From Embiotoca jacksoni (taxonomy: Eukaryota; Chordata; Actinopteri; Embiotocidae): DNA of 64,000 nt. The notes beneath the pieces are model-generated. The model was not told where the DNA came from. It saw only the letters and a list, made by a program, of their open reading frames with translations, and searched no databases. Below, piece by piece: positions 24,010 through 35,309 of this stretch. The stretch is taken from the NCBI GenBank assembly GCA_022577435.1, contig JAKOON010000013.1:18421012-18485011 (forward strand), in the 5' to 3' direction. Made by a program: the position numbers and the translations under genes. Every line of letters begins with the position of its first letter. Within the stretch, counting starts at the first letter, position 1.

Positions 24010-25100
24010 GATCACATTGTTGGTTGTTATTATGACAGGCTCACAGCCCGTAGCTGCCGACCCTCCGCTCCTCTCAAGACCAGATTCGCCAATTACACCC
24101 AATCAGAGCGGTAAGGGGCCACAACGGGCCCCGACCACCGCACTTCCTACCGCGACCCAGGCGGGACCTAACATCATTAGGAATCAGGGCTGCACTTTCC
24201 ACCTTCTGCATCCTGGTTTTCCTCATGCACCTCTTCCAAATGAGAAGGAAACCCACAAAGCATCACTGCCGACGACCAGTTCCAACCTATGAAGACACTC
24301 TAATGAAGCGACGAGTGGCATTTCCCTCCACTGAAAATGCCCTTATCTCGCGATTAGCGGCTAACAAGTCACGTGTTGACGAAACAAGAGGAATTAAAAG
24401 GAAGCCATTAAAGCACAGGGGGCATGAACCAGTCATCCTTCAGCCAAAAACAGCAAACAGCCGCCTCAAAGTCAGAAAGATTCTGTCGCTGTTGTTGCAC
24501 CACCTCGGTGACAGTTAGAGGAAATCGCCCGAAGCTGCAGTTATTTGGCAGCTCCGCAGCAAATGTCCCACAGTGGTGTGATCGCTTCAGATGAATGATA
24601 AGAACTGTCCGAGTGCTAATCATTATTAATGTGCGCCGTCTTTATCCGACATGATCGGCATTTAGGATGGAGGTGTAGCTTCAGAAGCACAATCAACCAT
24701 CGCGAGGCAAATACTGAAAGTTTCAAGTTAATTTTTCCCTGAATGAAGTGAAACGTGGAGTGAAATGAATTATGAACTTTATTAAACCTCTTGAAATCTT
24801 AGCTGACTTTGTCACAAAGTCTGCAGGAGTACAGCACACACCCCGAGGCCCTGTCCTCAGTGACGCAGCTCCATGAATTATTAAATACATGCCAATAGTG
24901 AACAGATAGAAAGCATCCCCACTGAAAAACAAGGCCAACCTGCGGGTATTTAATTAGCAGGGTGGGTGCTACTATGCATCGCTGATCACGCAGAGCAGCG
25001 GACGTCCAGGGGCCTTTCAGAGGGGCCGGAGAAAAGCTTGGCAACGAATCGGTTTGCATCCAAGCTGTCCGATCCATCATGCTGTCTGTTGACTGGTGTT
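24010..25100. promoter_or_regulatory. Enhancer-like block, intron 4 (about 1.1 kb)
   Basis: Repeat-free over a kilobase, with gtgctaatcattattaatg, ccgacatgatcggcattt, gagcagcggacgtcc and ccttattaattatcagctcg just beyond. No exon-like frame. Confidence 0.33.
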
Positions 25101-25854
25101 TGCAGAGCCAGCCCTTATTAATTATCAGCTCGTTTGGAGAGCGGGGGTGTGGGAGAAGAGGTGGGGGGGGCGGGGGGGAGGGGAGAGTGTGTCAGGGGTG
25201 GAGTGTGGGCGGTAGGTGGTGGGTCCTCTTTGATCAATCTCAGCGATCGCTCCAGGAGAACTCCACTGAGGGTGATTAAGGTCAATTTGGCCCGGCAAAC
25301 GGGATGCTTCTTCCAGGAGGGGATGAGTGGAGGCTCCTGGGATGGATATGTGGGAGGTGAGTGTGTAAGCTGTAGATAGCTGATCAGCCCCACTGCAACC
25401 TATTGGCAAGCCTTAGTGATTGCATTAGTGGGTTTTCAGTCTCCAAACACACAGCCTGTTGAAAGGTGCAGCACACGTTATGTATCTGGATGTTGCTGCT
25501 CTCAAAAGTCGGGTAACTGTTAGGTAATAATTAAGAAGTTGGATGATCTAACAGGCCTGATTTAAGAGCCATGACGCAACAGTGCGTCCCACATAGAGAG
25601 CAGCGTTCAGTACAATCACAGATGAGACTATAGTTTAATAATCGCTCATCTGATGTATTATATCTGTTCGAGAAAACGTTTGAACAGATAGGTTCACACT
25701 TTGTCCTTATTTATGTTAATAAAATACTCATTAGTGCATTGAGAGAGTTATGGTCCTGGTTTTCATGTCTCCTGCCCATACTGGACATGAGTCTAAATTA
25801 GAGTTTTGAACCAGCTGTTAGTGGACGTGTCTCACAGTGTGATGTAGGACTATT

Positions 25855-25882
25855 CAAAAATTCCCTTGAGGGATTAATATAG

Positions 25883-25933
<51 letters not shown>
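25855..25933 (+). mobile_element. Non-LTR retrotransposon 3' end with (TATC)n tail
   Basis: The sequence ttcccttgagggattaatat precedes about 12 units of TATC (25883-25933). This TTCCCC..GGGATTAATA(A)AGTA plus tetranucleotide tail is a familiar 3' terminus of teleost non-LTR elements. The 14550 site has the same terminus with a different tetranucleotide. The family name is not certain. Confidence 0.55.
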
Positions 25934-26150
25934 TGTGGATTGACAACCTCAGATTTCACCACGTTTCTCTCTTGACCTCTTATCTCAGACGGCCAAAAAA
26001 ACCTGAGTATCCTTCGCTCTTCAGCCGAACCTTCAACTCCTTTTATCACATTTATTTCAAATGTCATTTTTATACTCAAGTTTACACTTTAGTAATTGCT
26101 TCCACTTCAACTGAATCTCCTACTTCTTCCAAGACTTCCATTTTTAACTG
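25934..26150 (+). repeat. Dispersed repeat family 6, copy a
   Basis: The ordered blocks ggattgacaacct, atctcagacggcc, gctcttcagccgaacc, ttcaactccttttatcaca, caagtttacacttt, attgcttccacttcaact and ctacttctt match the minus strand of 37640-37860. It directly follows the (TATC)n tail at 25883-25933. It lies in intron 4. Confidence 0.65.
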
Positions 26151-26227
26151 CTAAACATCTTTAAAGAAATATTTTCCTAAACTTAACCAGGTGTTTTTTG
26201 TTCACTAAACTTCAAATGTCTTGGCGA

Positions 26228-26300
26228 TGAAAATGTTGACAGTGATACGGTATCCTGTAGTGGACTGACAGGTGTATTACACACCTTGACAGTATACAGC
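26228..26300 (+). repeat. Dispersed repeat family 5, copy 3
   Basis: Core reads ctgtagtggactgacaggtg and tattacacaccttgacag. It lies shortly after the family 6 segment at 25934-26150, and both families also lie close together around 37640-38146. Confidence 0.55.
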
Positions 26301-26569
26301 GTTGGACATTCCCTCTTTCTCTTTCTCTGGACAGCGTTTCCTTACTGAGCTGCAGTGTGAAGATTATAAAACAAGAGGAAAACAAGCTAAAAGTCACATT
26401 CAGTCTGCTGACTCCTTTTACCATTCAAACCTGACACTCCAACACTCACCTTCAACACAGCGGGTCCAGCTGTGTCAACAATTTAAAAAAAATACAAAAT
26501 ACAAAAAATGTCTATGAGGCAACTGCAACTATGAATTAACAAATACAAATAATCTTCCGTGTTGATAAA

Positions 26570-26928
26570 CAGAGGTGGAAAGGATCACTGCATCTACTGC
26601 ACTACATTTCTGACAGAAATATTGGACATTTAACAGTCACTTGTTTACTTGGCAGACTCAGATTTTATATAAAACATATGATGATCTCATAAAACAGGCT
26701 ACAACACCAATTAAACCATAGCTTAAACCACCCTATGGTGTGCAGAGCATTTTAGATTAGCTCCACATTGACCAGCCACAATACTAAAACAGTTTCCATG
26801 AAACCGTCATTGATATTAACCAAAATATACAATATAAAATAATGTAACACCACTCTCCGTGCAGGGCTATTTCTTTCACTCAGGTATTGCTACTTTCATC
26901 TAAGTAGATCTGAACACTTCTGTCACTG
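26570..26928. mobile_element. Diverged hAT-type MITE, family 1, opposite orientation
   Basis: Starts cagaggtgg and ends cttctgtcactg. The right end (ggtattgctact... to ...cactg) is recognisably the reverse complement of the left end of the element at 8611. Flanking 8-mers ttgataaa and tcaataaa agree at six of eight positions, a worn target-site duplication. It is shorter and more mutated than the 8611 copy, so older or internally deleted. Confidence 0.65.
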
Positions 26929-27039
26929 TCAATAAATATCAATACAGCTCAATAATACAGAATAATAGAGCATCGTTGCAGTGATTATGTTAAACATACA
27001 TATGCACTCTTGGGTGTAAGGTGCATGTTACTGTGCAGA

Positions 27040-27260
27040 TTTTTTTTGAAGGAGTGAAGCGCGTAGGATGGGTGGGGGTCTTTTTGCTCCTCTGAGAGGG
27101 GCTGTGAGGGCTCTCAATAGACAGAGGATTATGGAAATCAAAGCTGAGAGATTAGCTAATGGGAATATAATGGCCACTGACTGCCCGGGTCAACTGGGCT
27201 ATGCAAATGAAGCAGCTACAGCGGAGGAAGAATCGATATGTGCGGGCAAAGTGCTGCAGA
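27040..27260. promoter_or_regulatory. Enhancer-like block with POU octamer, intron 4
   Basis: Perfect octamer ATGCAAAT at 27201-27208 in gggctatgcaaatgaagc, with gagagattagctaatggg upstream. Confidence 0.36.
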
Positions 27261-27309
27261 GAGATAGCCCTATATTAGCAAGGCTGCGCAAGACATGTGT
27301 GTTTCGCAC

Positions 27310-27310
<1 letters not shown>

Positions 27311-27348
<38 letters not shown>

Positions 27349-27360
27349 CACACACAAACA
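27311..27360 (+). repeat. (AC)n microsatellite
   Basis: About 22 units, with a tctc interruption near the end. Confidence 0.97.
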
Positions 27361-27699
27361 GTGTGAGGGCCTGAAGCCAGCAGACAGAAGTGAGCTTTCA
27401 GCGCGAGGACCCGGCTCAAGTGGGGAAGAGGAGATATCGCCAGCTCCGGCCCCGCTCCCTCTCACTGATGTCAACAGGCAGCATGTGATGCCTCCCAGCG
27501 CTCCGGCTCTCATCCCCACCGACGCGGCACTGAGATGCAGATACCGGTGCGGCCCCGCTCTCCACGCTCCATCAAATATCTATTCATCCCGACTTGGTCC
27601 CCAAAAACAGAACAAACGTCCTTGTGGACAATCAATAGAGCCGCGACCGGGTCGGCCAAGTATTACGACAGCATTTAGACACACTAAGTAGTTTATTTT

Positions 27700-28110
27700 T
27701 CCTACAGACTCTGGACGATCTGACATCCGCCACTTAGGGTGCGCGGATATTAACCTTCCCGGGGTGTGCGCGGTAAAGTGGGTGTCGTAAAATGCAATTG
27801 ACTGGGACACACGACGGCTTTCATCATCAGACTAAATGGAACATCGCCTCTCTTATATATCAGAATACCAATTTTGAGCATGTCAGAAAAAATTTCAATT
27901 TCAGGTGGGAGCGGCGGGACTCCGGCTCCCGCCTCGCGCCTGGCCTCTCGCCTCTCATTTTCATTCCCGCCCCGCGCGGCGCGGCCATTCATCAGGACCC
28001 CGGGCAGAGGACACCTCCCGCCTGCTCACAAATGCATGGAGCAGGCAATAAAATTAACCTTGTGGCAATTGTTTTCCCACCCGTTTGATGGCCCCGTGTC
28101 AGCTCATCTG
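27700..28110. promoter_or_regulatory. Enhancer-like, CG-rich block, intron 4
   Basis: GC- and CpG-rich (cccgccccgcgcggcgcgg) next to AT cores (gcaataaaattaacct, ggatattaaccttcc). A small CpG island-like patch without an evident transcript. Confidence 0.33.
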
Positions 28111-28173
28111 TTACGGCGGGAAGGAATAAAAAAAGAAGAGTCAAAGCTTGGATGTGCAAAAAAATTATGGCTT

Positions 28174-28175
<2 letters not shown>

Positions 28176-28232
<57 letters not shown>

Positions 28233-28247
28233 GGGGGGGGGGGGGGG
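28176..28247 (+). repeat. Compound (GT)n-G(n) tract
   Basis: About 28 GT units run directly into about 14 consecutive G. The same arrangement recurs at 29903 and 63292. Confidence 0.97.
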
Positions 28248-28515
28248 TGCGGTACCTGAATAGAGCCGAGCTAATGCCAAATTATGGAGTCAAAACCCAA
28301 TCAATCAGCGTTGGAGAGTAACTGAAAAGATGGTTGCTTGTTGATTTGTGTCCAGGAACAATAAAGAGTCCGGTGCATTATGGAGACGACTGAGAAACAA
28401 GATGGTGTTTTTTTTGTTTTTTTTACAGTTCAGCTAGCCACCATCCCTGACCTGGCCCCTTTTTCTCTTGGCAGGCCGGGACAAGATGGAGGAGGGAGGA
28501 GGGCAAAGGCGGGAG

Positions 28516-28539
28516 GTGTGTGTGTGTGCGTGTGTGTGC

Positions 28540-28572
<33 letters not shown>
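28516..28572 (+). repeat. (GT)n with GC interruptions
   Basis: GT array with GTGC/GCGC variants, a potential Z-DNA former. Confidence 0.96.
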
Positions 28573-28573
<1 letters not shown>

Positions 28574-28963
28574 ATAAAAATCCTTCAGAGGGTGTTTATT
28601 TGCTCTCAACACCTTCCAAGCGATCAATATTTTTAATTTGGGTCCGAGTTATTATTTTTCACATCACTGCGCCGGGGAGCAGAGTAAAGTGGCTCATATT
28701 TTAGTACTAAAAAGATCGATATGACAGGCTCACCTTCACTCTGCCCCCTCGGTGGCTGGAGTGGGATTGGGGGGTGGTGCTGGGGGAGGGGGAGGGGGGC
28801 ACACACATCATAATGGACGGTGGCGAGGTACACCCGGCCCGCCTCATGCTGGAATCACATCATTATCCGAGGCCGGAGACGCACCGTGACATCCCACCCT
28901 CCACCGCGGGACAACAACACCTCCTCTAACGCAGCTGATTTACTCTCCTCGGCTACGTCCCGT

Positions 28964-28964
<1 letters not shown>

Positions 28965-29031
<67 letters not shown>

Positions 29032-29082
29032 GCACAGACACGCACACGCGCGCACACACACGCACACGCGCGCACACACACA
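28965..29082 (+). repeat. Compound (CA)n-(CGCACA)n tract
   Basis: About 32 CA units followed by CGCACA/CGCG variants, 118 bp in total. The alternating purine-pyrimidine CG/CA mix is the most Z-DNA-prone segment of the window. Confidence 0.97.
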
Positions 29083-29370
29083 GGTGGACACTTTATCAGA
29101 GTACTGTTTATGAGAAGAACCGTGTGTGCGTTTGCACGCGTGACAGCAGCCCATGCAGTGATCATCCAGGGAGGGCAAAAGGCTCAGATGTCCAGATTTG
29201 ACTCCTTGTTATAAATGCATCAATTTCTCCAGCTCTTTACACAATTCATTAATTATATCTACATTTCCAGTCTAAATATTTTCACAGTGGGAATGCCCAC
29301 TCTCGCCGCCTCATAACTCACCCCTGATGGCAGATTCATTGATTGTCGCTCAACACATGTCCAGAGAGTA

Positions 29371-29402
29371 TGTGTGTGTGTTTTTTTTTTTTTTTTTTTT
29401 TT
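29371..29402 (+). repeat. (TG)5-T(22) tract
   Basis: A short TG run followed by 22 T. Confidence 0.95.
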
Positions 29403-29441
29403 CTTCGTTCATGCTAGCGTATGTGTTTATCTGGATTCGTC

Positions 29442-29445
<4 letters not shown>

Positions 29446-29522
<77 letters not shown>
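29446..29522 (+). repeat. (GT)n microsatellite
   Basis: About 38 pure GT units. Confidence 0.98.
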
Positions 29523-29524
<2 letters not shown>

Positions 29525-29731
29525 ACTTATGTCTGCCCTGAGAGCATGACTGATGGCCCCGGAGAGTTATGGCCTGGCGATATTACCCAGCTGACATCTA
29601 CTCCATTCAAGTGGCCTGAGTCGGTGGCGTACTTCTCACCATATTGAAATAAGAGCTCTCTTAGATTTAGTTTGCAATATTTTAAGCTGCTTATGTGCCT
29701 GCTGCGGTCTTTTTAAACACGGGGCTGCTAG

Positions 29732-29766
29732 GCGGAGGGGGAGGAGGAGGAGGAGGAGGAGGAGGG
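29732..29766 (+). repeat. (GGA)n trinucleotide repeat
   Basis: About 10 GGA units on the plus strand (TCC in the inpp5a transcript); polypurine, a possible triplex or G-quadruplex former. Confidence 0.95.
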
Positions 29767-29901
29767 ATGCTGCTGCTAGTTAACCTCTATGTGTGTAAAA
29801 CCCAACAGAAGTGTATAATTTCTATATGCAACCGCCTTTTGTTCCATCATAAAACGGCAGAGCAGAGGGTGATAAAGGATGCTGTTTAATAATAAAGGGG
29901 T

Positions 29902-29902
<1 letters not shown>

Positions 29903-29962
<60 letters not shown>

Positions 29963-29980
29963 TGGGGGGGGGGGGGGGGG
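29903..29980 (+). repeat. Compound (GT)n-G(n) tract
   Basis: About 29 GT units, then GGT and a run of 17 G. Confidence 0.97.
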
Positions 29981-30984
29981 TAATGCAAGTGCATTTCGGG
30001 GTAAAACCGTAAACACACTCACACCGAGGCCCCGTCAGCCCAGAGGGACACTAAGTGTTCATAAATTCCTGGCCGAGCACGGCGGGTACCGATGATTGCA
30101 TTACAGCACGCTGCCCGCTGAAGAATTAAACGTTCACCTCTGGAGCGGAGTGAGGGCCGGTTTACTGACCTGGAATCAGGACGCAACCTCGGCAAGAAAA
30201 GGCAAAGAAAACTGGGCATTTAGCTCATGCAATGAATCCTTTAATCAACTCTTTTTTTTTTTTAAAGAGGAGTTGACTTGGTGGTAGACTTGGGTCTGTT
30301 CTGTTTTTTTTCTGTTCCGTTTTATTATAATGCACTTCTACATTTGTCTTTTCGTCTCGGAGCGACTGCCTGACAGCTTTACTGCAAATGTGGTGCGACT
30401 GCATTCGGTGTTCATGTTGCTTTGTTTTTATTTCTGTCATGCTAAACATTTGTCCCATTCTACATGGAAATATGATGCATACCAACCACAAACTACAACA
30501 AGCACCCGAAGGAGTTATAAATGTATCGTTTAAAATATCAGTTATATCATGAAACTTTAAGTGAATTGTACTTAAATGGCAGAAAGAGAGAAGAAATGCT
30601 CCCAGTTCACAATAAAGAGTGTCCTATCATTTGCATTATATAGTTCTCAGCGTTTTCACTGTTTTCCTTTTATTTTGTTGCTGTCGCTGTTTATTTCTCC
30701 AGCAAAGCACTTAATATTCAATTTATATCAAATCTGATTCCATATGAATAACGGGGGGTGTTTGACCAAAGACTTTCACAGTATATCATCTTGTCCTTCT
30801 CGGAAGAGCTGACTGTGAATTTACTTGTGAAAAGACACAGACTTTATGGTTTTACGATGCGACTTATTTTACATTAAACTAATACTAACCTTGAACAGTA
30901 GAACTTTAGTAGTGCTTAAAATGGCACTTACTTCTAGCACTTTGTAGTTTGGCTTTCTTGAAGAAATTGTATTTTCTTGATTCT

Positions 30985-31082
30985 TGTTGTTCTGGGTTTC
31001 GTACCCTCATGGTTGAAATGCACTTATTGTAAGTCGCTTTGGATAAAAGCGTCAGCTAAATGAAATGTAATGAAATGTAATA
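30985..31082 (+). mobile_element. LINE (L2-like) 3' tail
   Basis: Contains ctcatggttgaaatgcac then gtaagtcgctttggataaaa and gcgtcagctaaatgaaatg, with a short (aatgaaatgt) repeat at the end. This is the conserved 3' terminus of a common teleost L2-type non-LTR retrotransposon. The 5' side is truncated and may reach back to about 30870; no reverse-transcriptase frame is present. Confidence 0.7.
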
Positions 31083-31359
31083 CACTGGACTGCTGAGTAT
31101 CACAGTTACAGCTCCCAGTACAGCGTTCTTGAATCGAGGACTAACTACTTTTAACACTTCAACACTGCATCCAAAGGTGAAAACAGTTGCCAAGTACGCA
31201 CACACACACGTGCATGAATACACATACACACAACCACAGGGTAAAAGCAGACGGTGTCCTGTCAAGCCACAGAGGCTGATTTATCCTCCGTCGCTGCTCT
31301 CCTTTCCTGTCCTGCAGACCACAGACATGAGAGATGCCTTTAATTTCCCATTAAAATGC

Positions 31360-31700
31360 CCTGGAACAACTGAGGGCTGAGGAAGGCGCCGTGAGCCGCT
31401 GTGTGTCACTGTCTGTGGATGTGGACGGCTTGATTAGCCAGTGTGACAGTGGTAGAGGTCTGTGTTTGTGCATGCGGATTTGCCGGGGCGGTTTCTGCTA
31501 AGCCGCACATGACGGCGGAGTCCAAGTGTGCGTCAGGAAGCAGTAACATTAGCGCACATCACTCCAGATGACACGGGCTGCAGCTCCAGGGCCAGGCCCA
31601 CGATAAATATTAATGGCCAAGAACAAGTGGATTGGGAGTTGAGTTATCAGGGCGGGCCTTCCTAATTGACATTTTACCTGCTGTATACCTTAACAGGGCT
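31360..31700. promoter_or_regulatory. Enhancer-like block, intron 4
   Basis: Repeat-free sequence with ggacggcttgattagccag, cacgataaatattaatggc and gagttatcagggcggg. Confidence 0.3.
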
Positions 31701-32899
31701 GTAAAACACCAGGCCGGCGCTCAGCCGTGAGGGAGGAACGTGTCAGTCAAGCTCTTCCTCCGTCACTGCCGCCTTCCTCTGGGAGGAGAGGAGGAGCTCC
31801 GGCTCCACACGACTTCTCATTGTTCACATCTGACATCGAGGTGTTACACGTAGCATTTTGGCAGCAAGATTACGGTTTGAGAAATTAAGATGCAAACAAG
31901 GTCACAGCTTCCTCAAGACGCCACATTCGTGGTTGAAAATCAGGAGTTTGGATTTTAGCTGGTTTTATAAAAGATTTTTTATTTTAAAAATAATAGTAAG
32001 AGAGGGGTTTTTTTTAGGTCAATTTTGAGACTAATTTTAAACTTTAAAAAGCTTGAATGGGATGAGATGTATGCTTACAGTATTTTAAATAATGCAAATT
32101 TAAAGACACCAAAGTCCACCAGTTAAATAGACATTTTTAGATTTTAACATTTCTTTAAATATTTTAATCAATTGCATTACTAAATCATCTGCTGATGATT
32201 TACTTAATTAACTGATGAACCATTTTCTCCACAGTGTCAGAAAATATATATTTTTTAAAAAGACACTTGTTAAAATGCCCCAAACCAAAAAGTATATATT
32301 CAGATTGCTTATTTTGTTCTACTAACAGATGGAACGCTAACATGACGTCTTCTATCATGTGAATTTTGGACACGAGCATTAGACTGATTATGAAGTTTGC
32401 GATATATCGACTTTTGTGCGAAGATAAATCGACCGTCTCGCAACAGAGCTTCGCGTATTTATCAAATACACGGCCGTCTTCAGAAGACACAGAAATGCAG
32501 TTCAAACACGCTCTCACACTGCGCAGGCATGTCAACAATCTCAGCGGCCTTTACCATCCACCTGCTGTGAGACTACGCACCTCATCCAAAACATACACTT
32601 ATCACATAGATACAAAAACACAACAACACACACTCAAACAAAGTGGGAATCTATGGAAGCAGAAAAGAAAGTGTCCCCACTTCCATTATCTGAAAATTGA
32701 CAGGCGGAGCAGACAACAAACAATTATCCCCGGAGCACAGGGGGGAGAAGAAAATCGAAGATTGAGAAAACAAATATGGGTGATGTCATCAAAGCTAAAT
32801 GGCAAGCCCTATGTGAGAAAGACTGGAGAGTCTATTCATATTTACTGTTGCCAGGATTTCAATATCAACATCATAGAAAGCACATCAGATGTTTCTCTT

Positions 32900-33200
32900 T
32901 CTGACTGATTCACAGAGACGAGCGCAAACTGCCATCTCTGTTTGATGGAAATGAAAATACAACAAAATGAAAAAGGTTAATCTATAGACAAACTCCATTA
33001 AATAAACAGCTCGTAATGCCGGGATATTAGCCGCGCTTATATGAAACAGCACATAATTATATTTTCAAAAGGCCAATGTTTGTAATATTTTTTTGAAAAG
33101 AGCAAATGTGACTGAGCGGCCCGCTGTGATTTATGAGCGTTTGTGGAAGTGCAGTGTAGCGTGCTGATAACGCCGAAAAAACAAGGAGGAGAACCGAGAC
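32900..33200. promoter_or_regulatory. Enhancer-like block, intron 4
   Basis: AT cores and GC islands alternate (ctccattaaataaacagc, gatattagccgcgctt, cacataattatattttc, gtgatttatgagcgtttg, gctgataacgccg). It lies about 1.6 kb downstream of exon 4. Confidence 0.36.
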
Positions 33201-34818
33201 AGACACAAGTCAGTGCTCACAGACAAACTGCAGTCCGTATGTGTCATCCTGCAGTCCTTCCTCATAACCTCCTGGGAATGTGCAGATGATTATCTGATGT
33301 ACCTGTGCTCTGTTTATTGAGTAGCGGACATAAAACTACATTTAAAACCATGTTTCCCTGTAATCCACAGCATGGATCGAGAGAACAGGACTCTGATCCT
33401 CGGCTGCCAGTGTTCAGGTTTGAGCTTTTGACGCCACCAAGAGGCTGTATAGAAAACAGCTGTTCAGCAACAGGACGTGAAATGAAAGGGGAGTTCACCA
33501 GGAGTTCTAATATCATAGATAATAGTCCAGATAATATTCTTAGATGTCTATTCTATTTTTCAGGGTTTTTTTTATTGGTGCATCTTCCACTTGATTCTCT
33601 GTCATCACACTTTAAGAATCGTTTACAAAACTAGACAAATGTCCTCCTCACTATTTGTCTATTTGAATTTACTTTTGTTAAATAAAAGAAATTATAATCC
33701 TATGTTTAGGAATCCATGATTTGCTAATGAATCCTGATCATCAATAATGAAAACAGTCCCAAAACAGTTCACCAGTTTTAACCTCAGCTCTGACAACACA
33801 AACTCATTTCCAAAGATCTACTGCCACCTTGTGGCCATCTGCTTCCACTGCATACAGATTGAACGCTGCGGACAGCACTACAGAGGTTTTCTGTTTTAAG
33901 TGTGCTTCATACAATAATGTCTTTGCACAGCACAATGTCAATACCCCATTAAAGATCTTTACTATTATTTGCATCAACAAACAGTGGCGAGTAAGTTCAG
34001 TTTAAAATGGTGTCACATTTGTCATCTGTGTCACCCGATGATTCACACTCATTACAAACCATCTGACAGCGGCTGATGTTTTTCACAGACTCTCCCGTAC
34101 TGTGACCTTTACACCTGACACGCATGCACCTTGATAGTTCTGAATTCTATGTTCAATCCACAGAAAATAAGAAGTACATTTCATTTAGAGCCACAGACTA
34201 AAATACCACAAAAGTGTCCTAATTTAAGAGCCGTAATCACAAAATGACGTCTGACGTATTTCCTTGGAAGTGACAGATTTCAAATCCGGTGAAACGGGTG
34301 TCCATCAAAACTGCAAAAGTGCAAATGATTTATGAAACTGGTACTCTTACTACTGGTTTCACCAGAAATGAGAGCGTTGTGCGGTCAACAAGCGTCAAGA
34401 TAATAAAACTAAATTTTAAATTGAAAGAAATTACTAAATTTCTTCACTTGTAATTTGAAGTTTGTTTCATGTAGAATACTTTCAGACTGACGAAACCACT
34501 TGATATCAGCTAGTCTGAGGTCTTCAGTGTTTAGTCAGTTTCATGTTACTTTTAGTGTCTGATTATATGCATGTAATCCATAATAATAATACAATAATTA
34601 CTAATACATAATTCTGATTTCTGTTTCAAGAAATAATACTAATGAGTCAACCATGAATCAAATCAACAACTTGAAAACTCAAACGGGATCAAATCGAATC
34701 ACTGTCGAATCAGTTATTCATCCGGAACTCAACACGCGTAAGCTTAAAACTAAGCTTCTAAATTCAAAGAGTTTTGTGCGTTCATCCACAAAGAATGTGA
34801 AAATGAAACTACACTTAC

Positions 34819-34906
34819 TGTGAAATGCTCCTGGGATTTGTAGTTCTCATCGAGGTAGACGCGGGCTCTGCTGTACTCCTTCATGACATCACTGGACAAC
34901 AGCTCT
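34819..34906 (-). CDS. inpp5a: inpp5a coding exon 4 (88 nt)
   Basis: The first base completes the Lys codon split from exon 3, then 29 codons follow: ELLSSDVMKEYSRARVYLDE and then NYKSQEHFT. Acceptor is tgtccaccag|AGAG, donor TTCACA|gtaagt (entry phase 2, exit phase 0). It corresponds to human residues 73-102 with two substitutions by my recollection (Ala to Val, Asn to Ser). YLDENYKSQEHFTALGSFYF is a characteristic INPP5A segment preceding the substrate-recognition loops. Exons 3 and 4 together are 189 nt, an in-frame unit bounded by phase-0 junctions. Identity is certain. Confidence 0.97.
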
Positions 34907-35208
34907 CTGGTGGACAGAACAAACACCGGTGGTGTCAATCAAGTCCAACAAGACTAATCCAACAAAGTTAATATACTGTACACACCATATACAAACATCT
35001 GCACTATAAGGCATATTTATTTTTTTCACTGTATTGACGTACAACTGTGATGCGACCAGTGGGGGGAGTACTCCGCTCACTTTCAAACAGAAGACTCCTT
35101 TCATCCATAAATAAACCCATTAAATGAGTGTTCCCTCATCAGAGCAACCGCTTTTCTATTAACACTATGGTCAAAACAATTAGAGCAAATCAACAGCTGA
35201 ATACTTAC
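34907..35208 (-). other. inpp5a: inpp5a intron 3 (302 bp)
   Basis: A short intron between exons 3 and 4, donor gtaagt, acceptor tccaccag with a moderate pyrimidine tract. It has no simple repeat or recognisable element. In a gene with introns of 11 and 29 kb on either side, the short spacing supports exons 3 and 4 behaving as a pair. Confidence 0.93.
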
Positions 35209-35309
35209 TTCACAAAACTATCCACGTGTGACATGGAGGCCTCGTAGTTTTTCCCTCCCACCTCTTGACAGTGCACTGCCAAGAAGTGAGGCTTATGTGA
35301 CTGTACTGT
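35209..35309 (-). CDS. inpp5a: inpp5a coding exon 3 (101 nt)
   Basis: Reads 33 codons plus two bases, beginning TVQSHKPHFLAVHCQEVGGK and ending SHVDSFV. Acceptor is cattacag|ACAG, donor GTGAA|gtaagt (entry phase 0, exit phase 2). It matches about residues 40-72 of human INPP5A and completes the Lys codon with exon 4. The CQE triplet holds the glutamate that in 5-phosphatases aligns with the Mg2+-coordinating residue of the catalytic centre (known for the family; position about 55). The block GGKNYEASMSHVD is unchanged from human as I recall it. The first few residues (TVQS versus VVHT) are the most divergent part. The exon is 302 bp from exon 4, far closer than any other pair in the window. 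Confidence 0.97.

Larger units (their letters stand above)
5320..34818 (-). other. inpp5a: inpp5a intron 4 (29.5 kb)
   Basis: Runs from donor gtaagt at 34818-34813 to acceptor cttgcag at 5320. It holds most of the enhancer-like blocks of the window (7490-8300, 10340-10700, 12570-12920, 13220-13560, 15460-16030, 19000-19090, 19740-20580, 22540-23280, 24010-25100, 27040-27260, 27700-28110, 31360-31700, 32900-33200), two hAT-type MITEs with target-site duplications, a diverged third copy, LINE tails and many microsatellites. No nested gene was supported. The 180-codon frame at 32366-32908 has no recognisable domain or splice context. Confidence 0.9.

Noticed and set aside
27068..27691. 207-codon plus-strand frame
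   Set aside because: It runs through a CA array (Thr-His repeats) and a CpG-richer enhancer-like patch. Nothing resembles a protein family.
32366..32908. 180-codon plus-strand frame in intron 4
   Set aside because: No recognisable domain, no splice borders at its edges, amino-acid composition of random AT-rich sequence, and a competing long frame on the other strand over part of it.
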